The position numbers and the translations under genes are program-made. Positions 59,764 through 64,000 of a stretch of 64,000 nt of DNA are shown here, piece by piece; position 1 is the first letter of the stretch, and every line of letters starts with the position of its first letter. Origin of the DNA: Phycisphaerae bacterium (GTDB taxonomy: Bacteria > Planctomycetota > Phycisphaerae > Tepidisphaerales > Tepidisphaeraceae). A model generated the notes under the pieces. The model had not been told where the DNA came from. It did no database searches and worked only from the letters and a program-made list of their open reading frames with translations. The stretch covers positions 70,887-134,886 of the forward strand of contig JAUJNJ010000003.1 of assembly GCA_030448225.1 (NCBI GenBank), written 5' to 3'.

Positions 59764-61294
59764 ATGGCCTCACACCCTCGCACCGTTCCCCGACGAGCTG
59801 CTCGCGGCCAAGAAGCAGATCCGCGAGCAGGCGCGCTCGTAATGGGCTGGACTTCTTCCCGACCATCTTCGAGATGTGCGACTACGAGCAGATGAACCAG
59901 ATCGCGGCGTACGGCGGGTTCCCGCAGCGCTTACCCGCACTGGAAGTTCGGCATGGAGTACGAGCGCCTCCGCAAGCAGCACCACTACGGGCTCGGCCGC
60001 ATCTACGAGATGGTCATCAACAACGACTCGCTACGCCTACCTCCAGGAGTCCAACGCGCTGGTCGACCAGAAGCTCGTCATCGCCCACGTCTACGGCCAC
60101 AGCGACTTCTTCAAGAACAACCTGTGGTTCGGCCAGACGAACCGCAAGATGATGGACGAGATGGCCAACCACTCGACGCACGTGCGGCAAGCACATCGAG
60201 AAGCACGGCTACGACGTCGTCGAGCGGTGGATGGACGTCTGCCTCAGCATCGAGCACCTGATCGACCCGCACAGCATGTTCCTCAACCGCGGGCCGATGG
60301 AAAGCCCCAGCGCAGTGAGGAGCGGCGAGGAGCCGGAGGTCACGAAGTACAAGAGCAAGGACTACCTCGACCGCTGGATCAACCCGCCGGAGAAACTCGA
60401 GGCCGAGGCCAAGCGCCGCGAGGCCGCCGCCAAGGTGCAGCACGCCACGCCGGCCCGGGCGACGGCGACGTGCTGCTCTACCTGCTCGAGCACGCCCGCC
60501 TGCAGGACTGGCAGGCCGACTGCCTCAGCATCGTGCGCGAGGAGAGCTACTATTACGCGCCGCAGGCGATGACGAAGGTGATGAACGAGGGGTGGGCCAC
60601 CTACTGGCACAGCACGCTGATGACGAAGCACTTCGTCGAGGCGTCGGAGGTGATCGACTACGCCGACCACCACAGCGGCACCGTCCACATGCCGCCGGGC
60701 AACTTCAACCCGTACAAGATCGGCGTCGAGCTGTTCCGCGACATCGAGGACCGCTGGAACAAGGGCCGCTTCGGCAAGACCTACGAGGAGGCCGACCGCC
60801 TCGGCGAGAAGCGGGGGTGGGACAAGGGCCTGGGGCTCGGGCGCGAGAAGATCTTCGAGGTGCGGCGGGTCTACAACGACGTGAACTTCATCGACGAGTT
60901 CATGACCCCCGAGTTCATCGAGAAGCACAAGTTCTACCAGTACGGCCGCGACCCCCACACCGGGCAGATGCGGATCCTCAGCCGCGACCCGGTGCGCATC
61001 AAGCAGACGCTGCTCTACCACCTGACGAACATGGGCCAGCCGTTCGTCTACGTCGCCGACGGCAACTACAAGAACGCCGGCGAACTCTACCTCGCCCACC
61101 AGCACAACGGCTTAGACATCGAGATCAAGTACGCGATCGAGACGCTGAAGAACGTCCACCGCATCTGGCAGCGCCCCGTCCACCTGCAGGCCCGCATCGA
61201 CGACGACATGATCCTGTTCAGCTACAACGGCGAGCAGCCCAAGCAGCAGACGATCCACGATGATTTGCCGAAGCCCGCGCACCAGGTGGCGTGA
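59764..61294 (+). CDS. spoVR: SpoVR family protein (frameshifted in 5' half)
   Basis: SpoVR is the third conserved member of the PrkA-YeaH cluster (YcgB in E. coli). The biochemical role is unknown. Reading through breaks gives PFPDELLAAKKQIREQA, YGLDFFPTIFEMCDYEQMNQ, KFGMEYERLRKQHHYGLGRI and KLVIAHVYGHSDFFKNNLWF. The long intact 3' half has DWQADCLSIVREESYYYAPQ, MNEGWATYWHSTLMTKHFVE and FVYVADGNYKNAGELYLAHQ. About 510 residues is normal. The ATG at 59764 has a GGAG box five to six bases upstream. Breaks lie between 59.77 and 60.46 kb. Confidence 0.93.
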
Positions 61295-61296
61295 AC

Positions 61297-61668
61297 ATGG
61301 GTGTGGATCTCATCAAGGATGCGGGCGATGAGTTCCAGTTCAACAATTCTGGCTGGCGTTACCTGATTGCGTTCTCGGAGATGCACGGCTTTGCTTGGCC
61401 CTCCGACGCGGGCGTCGATGCCACGAATTCGCTCTCAGTCGACGAAGCCGCCGCCTTGGCCGATGCCCATTGATCGCGGGTGCTCGGCAACGGCGACGAC
61501 CACGTCGTAGCGGCGCGCGTGTCGCAGCAGTTGACGCAGCAACTCGTAACGCCGTCCGAGTCTCCCATGTTTCCGACTGACCGCGTCTTAACTCCAGGCC
61601 GGACGATCCGATACTGGAGGCAGTTCGCTTCCTTCCTTCGGCAAGGTGGATTCGCAGTTAGTTTCTAG
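61297..61668 (+). CDS. small hypothetical protein (frameshifted)
   Basis: MGVDLIKDAGDEFQFNNSGW then RYLIAFSEMHGFAWPSDAGV and SLSVDEAAALADA is coherent protein text. The first frame stops near 61471. The adjacent frame continues VAARVSQQLTQQLVTPSESP to RQFASFLRQGGFAVSF at 61668, giving about 123 residues once one indel is allowed. The opening MGVDL and the closing FLRxGGF recall a recurrent small planctomycete protein type, which I cannot name with certainty. It begins two bases after spoVR and may be part of that transcript. Confidence 0.5.
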
Positions 61669-61784
61669 CGGTCGGGCGTCCTTAACGGAATCGACGTGGC
61701 GCGTCCGCGAGTCGGATGATCGCCGGCAGGCGTCAACGTGGCGAGACCTGCTGCCCCCGAAGCGTCCACGGTATACTCGGCGCC

Positions 61785-62408
61785 ATGACACGGGCGGCCT
61801 CCCGACATCGTTACACCATCGAGGAATACCTCCGCCTCGAACGTGACGCGCTCGAGAAGCACGAGTTCGACGACGGCGAGATCCTCGCGATGGCGGGGGC
61901 GACGCGCGTGCATGTGCTGATTTCTACGAACACGCTCGTCGGCCTGCACAACCGCCTCCGCGGGAAGCCGTGCGTGCCCTACGGAACCGACCTCCGGATT
62001 CGCACGTCGGGGAGGCCTAAGTTCGTTTACCCGGATATCAGCGTCATCTGCGGCGAACCGATCGCAGACCCCGACGACGGTCAGGGCGAGACGTTCCTCA
62101 ACCCCAGACTGATCGTCGAAGTACTCTCTCCGTCGACCGAGCGTTACGACCGGCAGGAGAAGTTCGACCGGTACCGCGGTGTCGAGAGCTTCCGCGAGTA
62201 CGTGCTGGTCTCGCAAGACCAGGCGAGGGTCGAGACGTTCCATCGTCAGGCCGACGGCACGTGGGCGTTCAACGCCTTCACCGGCCTCGACGCGACGGTC
62301 CGACTGCGATCGCTCGGCGACCTGGACCTGCCGCTGGCCGAGGTCTACGCCGGCGTCGAGTTCCCGCCGGTCGAACCGTCCGTGGCCGCGCCGGACGCCG
62401 ACGAATAG
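61785..62408 (+). CDS. Uma2 family (DUF820) restriction-like nuclease, copy 1
   Basis: This 207-residue protein has the PD-(D/E)xK fold pattern of Uma2 proteins: YTIEEYLRLERDALEKHEFD, then KFVYPDISVICGEPI (active-site Asp), LIVEVLSPSTERYDRQEKFD (Glu and Lys) and FREYVLVSQDQARVETF. Uma2 genes are highly multiplied in planctomycetes and cyanobacteria, and their biological role is not settled. ATG 61785 is chosen because the homologous region starts about ten residues later; the frame is open further upstream. It lies 14 bases before a second Uma2 gene. Confidence 0.85.
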   Translation: MTRAASRHRYTIEEYLRLERDALEKHEFDDGEILAMAGATRVHVLISTNTLVGLHNRLRGKPCVPYGTDLRIRTSGRPKFVYPDISVICGEPIADPDDGQGETFLNPRLIVEVLSPSTERYDRQEKFDRYRGVESFREYVLVSQDQARVETFHRQADGTWAFNAFTGLDATVRLRSLGDLDLPLAEVYAGVEFPPVEPSVAAPDADE

Positions 62409-62422
62409 GATGAGCGTCAGAC

Positions 62423-62983
62423 ATGGCCGTCGTCAGCACAATCAAGATGACCGCTCGGCAATACCTCGAACTCGGCGAGGACCCGCCCGGCGTGCGCCTC
62501 GAACTGGTAGACGGGGAGCTTGCCGCCACCCCGAGTCTCCCGCCGCAACACTCGTACACGCTGCTCGCGCTGGCCTCGCTCCTCTCCCAGCATCTGGATG
62601 ACACTGACCTGGGCCAATTGCTCGGTAGCGTCGACACCATCTTCGGCCCGCACGACGTCCCCCGGCCGGACCTGCTCTACTTCGTGAAGTCGCGCCGCCA
62701 CTTCATCGGCGAGAAGGCGATCGAGGGGCCGCCGGACCTGTGCGTGGAGATCATCAGCCCCAGCAGCGGCACGATCGACCGGAAGGACAAGTTCACGCTC
62801 TACGCCGCCGGCAAGGTGAAGCATTACTGGATCGTCGACCCGAAGCGGCGGACGGTCGAGGCGTACACGCTGCGCGGCGGCAAGTACGCCGGGCGCGTCC
62901 GCGGCTCGGGGTCGGACTTCGTGAAGCTGCCGCCGTTCGCGAAGCTGGAAATCCCGCTAGCCAAGCTGTGGCGACCGAAGTAA
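62423..62983 (+). CDS. Uma2 family (DUF820) restriction-like nuclease, copy 2
   Basis: 186 residues: IKMTARQYLELGEDPPGVRL, then DVPRPDLLYFVKSRR (Asp), LCVEIISPSSGTIDRKDKFT (Glu and Lys), YAAGKVKHYWIVDPKRRTVE and a short LEIPLAKLW end. It differs enough from copy 1 to be an old paralogue or independent arrival rather than a recent tandem duplication. The frame is intact. It ends 13 bases before the pgl start, so the three genes may form an operon by position. Confidence 0.87.
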   Translation: MAVVSTIKMTARQYLELGEDPPGVRLELVDGELAATPSLPPQHSYTLLALASLLSQHLDDTDLGQLLGSVDTIFGPHDVPRPDLLYFVKSRRHFIGEKAIEGPPDLCVEIISPSSGTIDRKDKFTLYAAGKVKHYWIVDPKRRTVEAYTLRGGKYAGRVRGSGSDFVKLPPFAKLEIPLAKLWRPK

Positions 62984-62996
62984 CGTCGCCCGTCCC

Positions 62997-63734
62997 ATGA
63001 CCCCCCGAATCACAGTCCTGCCCGACAAGGCCGCGCTCGCCGAGGCGGCGGCCGACCTGTTCGTCTCGCTCGCCTTCGAGGCCATCGCCGCGCGCGGGCG
63101 GTTCACCGTCGCGCTGGCCGGCGGGAGCACGCCCGAGGCGATGTACACGTTGCTGACCGAGGAGCCGTACCGGTCGCGGGTCGACTGGCCGCTGGTGGAG
63201 ATCTTCTTCGGCGACGAGCGGTGCGTGCCGCCGGACCACGCCGAGAGCAACTACCGCATGGCGCGCGAGGCGCTGCTGTCGAAGGTGCCGATCCCCGGCG
63301 ACAACGTCTACCGCATGCGCGGCGAGGACCCGGACCAGAACGCGGCGGCGAAGGAGTACGGCCTGATGCTTCAGGAGAAGTTCGGCGAGGAGGGGGGCCT
63401 CGACCTCTGCCTGCTCGGCATGGGCGACGACGGCCACACCGCCTCGATCTTCCCCGGCACGCCCGCCGTCGGCGAGCAGAAGCACCGCGTGGTCGCGCAG
63501 TTCGTCGAGAAGTCGACGACCGGCCGCAGCTGGCGCATCACGATGACGTCGCCGTTCATCAACCGCTCGTACCACGTGCTGATCCTCGTCGCCGGCGCGT
63601 CCAAGGCGGAGCGCCTCGCCGAAGTCCTGGAGGGCCCGCGCGACCCCGAGCGGCTGCCGATCCAACTCGTGCAGCCGATGGGCCAACTCACGTGGATGAT
63701 CGACACCGCCGCCGCGGGGATGAACGAGGATTGA
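62997..63734 (+). CDS. pgl: 6-phosphogluconolactonase
   Basis: Pgl hydrolyses 6-phosphogluconolactone in the oxidative pentose phosphate pathway. The 245-residue protein has the DevB-type signature: FTVALAGGSTPEAMYTLLTE, WPLVEIFFGDERCVPPDHAE, SNYRMAREALLSKVPIP and DLCLLGMGDDGHTASIFPGT. The C-terminus QLTWMIDTAAAGMNED is typical. The frame is intact. No zwf or gnd is seen in the window. Confidence 0.94.
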   Translation: MTPRITVLPDKAALAEAAADLFVSLAFEAIAARGRFTVALAGGSTPEAMYTLLTEEPYRSRVDWPLVEIFFGDERCVPPDHAESNYRMAREALLSKVPIPGDNVYRMRGEDPDQNAAAKEYGLMLQEKFGEEGGLDLCLLGMGDDGHTASIFPGTPAVGEQKHRVVAQFVEKSTTGRSWRITMTSPFINRSYHVLILVAGASKAERLAEVLEGPRDPERLPIQLVQPMGQLTWMIDTAAAGMNED

Positions 63735-63880
63735 CGCGGGCGCTTGCCCCAGGGGCGCCGGCGCAAGTCGACTTGTGCCGATCCGAATAACGCAGCGGGC
63801 CCTTCGGGCCTGCGGCGAAACGGGGAGCGGGTTGTCGGACGGGCTTGAGTTTTGTCAGAATACTGCGGAAGACAGGGCGG

Positions 63881-63956
63881 ACATCCCGAGCGCAGCGAAG
63901 GATTCCCCGTCCCCCGGGCGACATCGTGGGAGATCCTACGCTGCGCGCCGGATGAC
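63881..63956. repeat. ACATCCCGAGCGCAGCGAAGG hairpin, copy 4
   Basis: CATCCCGAGCGCAGCGAAGG at 63882 faces GGGAGATCCTACGCTGCGCG and CCGGATGAC ending at 63956. It is a diverged relative of the element at 29684 (shared GCAGCGAAGGAT and AGATCCT.CGCTGCG). It lies about 145 bases after pgl. Confidence 0.65.
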
Positions 63957-64000
63957 ACCGCCGCGGTGCCCGTACTTCTAGAGTTTCTGAGCGAAAACCG

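Overview
The window is very G+C-rich bacterial DNA, most likely from a planctomycete of the Phycisphaerae/Tepidisphaerales type. The clues are two secreted proteins with the planctomycete N-terminal motif (V)E-x-(L/M)E-x-RR-(L/H)F(A/S) at 43.6 kb and 46.3 kb, a membrane protein ending in the CPxCGYDLRG zinc ribbon (19.1 kb), a small MTIEQLR protein (57.1 kb), a SecD-SecF fusion and a ResB-CcsA fusion. Many genes, including single-copy essential ones (rpsB, tsf, nadE, pyrE, pnp, uvrA, prkA, spoVR), are broken by single-base indels, often a missing base in a short homopolymer. I read this as uncorrected long-read assembly error rather than gene decay, so coordinates of broken genes span the whole reconstructed gene.

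Layout. 0-11.6 kb: 3' part of secDF, a LysM protein, an isolated toroid-like protein, a two-domain lipoprotein coupled to a ResB-CcsA cytochrome c synthase, an AMMECR1 protein and a zinc-ribbon protein. 11.7-20.5 kb: trpS, a cluster of paralogous small membrane proteins, rsmE and hypotheticals. 20.5-25.3 kb: nadE, a zinc-ribbon membrane protein, a coiled-coil exported protein and a two-zinc-knuckle protein. 25.4-26.6 kb: an IS110-family element whose ends can be mapped and whose 5' flank looks like a bridge RNA. 27-33 kb: leftward translation/RNA genes tsf, rpsB, pnp and rpsO with clear terminators. 33.5-41.5 kb: a receiver protein, murI, a HEAT lipoprotein, rnc, pyrE and uvrA. 42-46.5 kb: two large secreted proteins sharing an Ig-like repeat. 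47-52.9 kb: a DUF4139 protein, a cytidine deaminase-like protein, endonuclease V, a DUF4142 protein and a PNPOx-like protein. 54.2-61.3 kb: the prkA-yeaH-spoVR stress cluster, interrupted by small cargo genes and a toxin-antitoxin pair. 61.3-63.7 kb: a small hypothetical, two Uma2 nucleases and 6-phosphogluconolactonase.

The spacers are as distinctive as the genes. They carry many long hairpins of degenerate 7-8 bp tandem units, four copies of a GTCATCC-type hairpin, and several single REP-like palindromes, mostly just downstream of genes.

The most interesting item is the IS110 element. It sits inside a REP-like 3'-UTR repeat, an uninterrupted copy of which survives at 19.03-19.07 kb. Comparing the two fixes the element ends. 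The 5' flank folds into an internal loop whose two sides match the two halves of the target on opposite strands, as expected for a bridge RNA target-binding loop.
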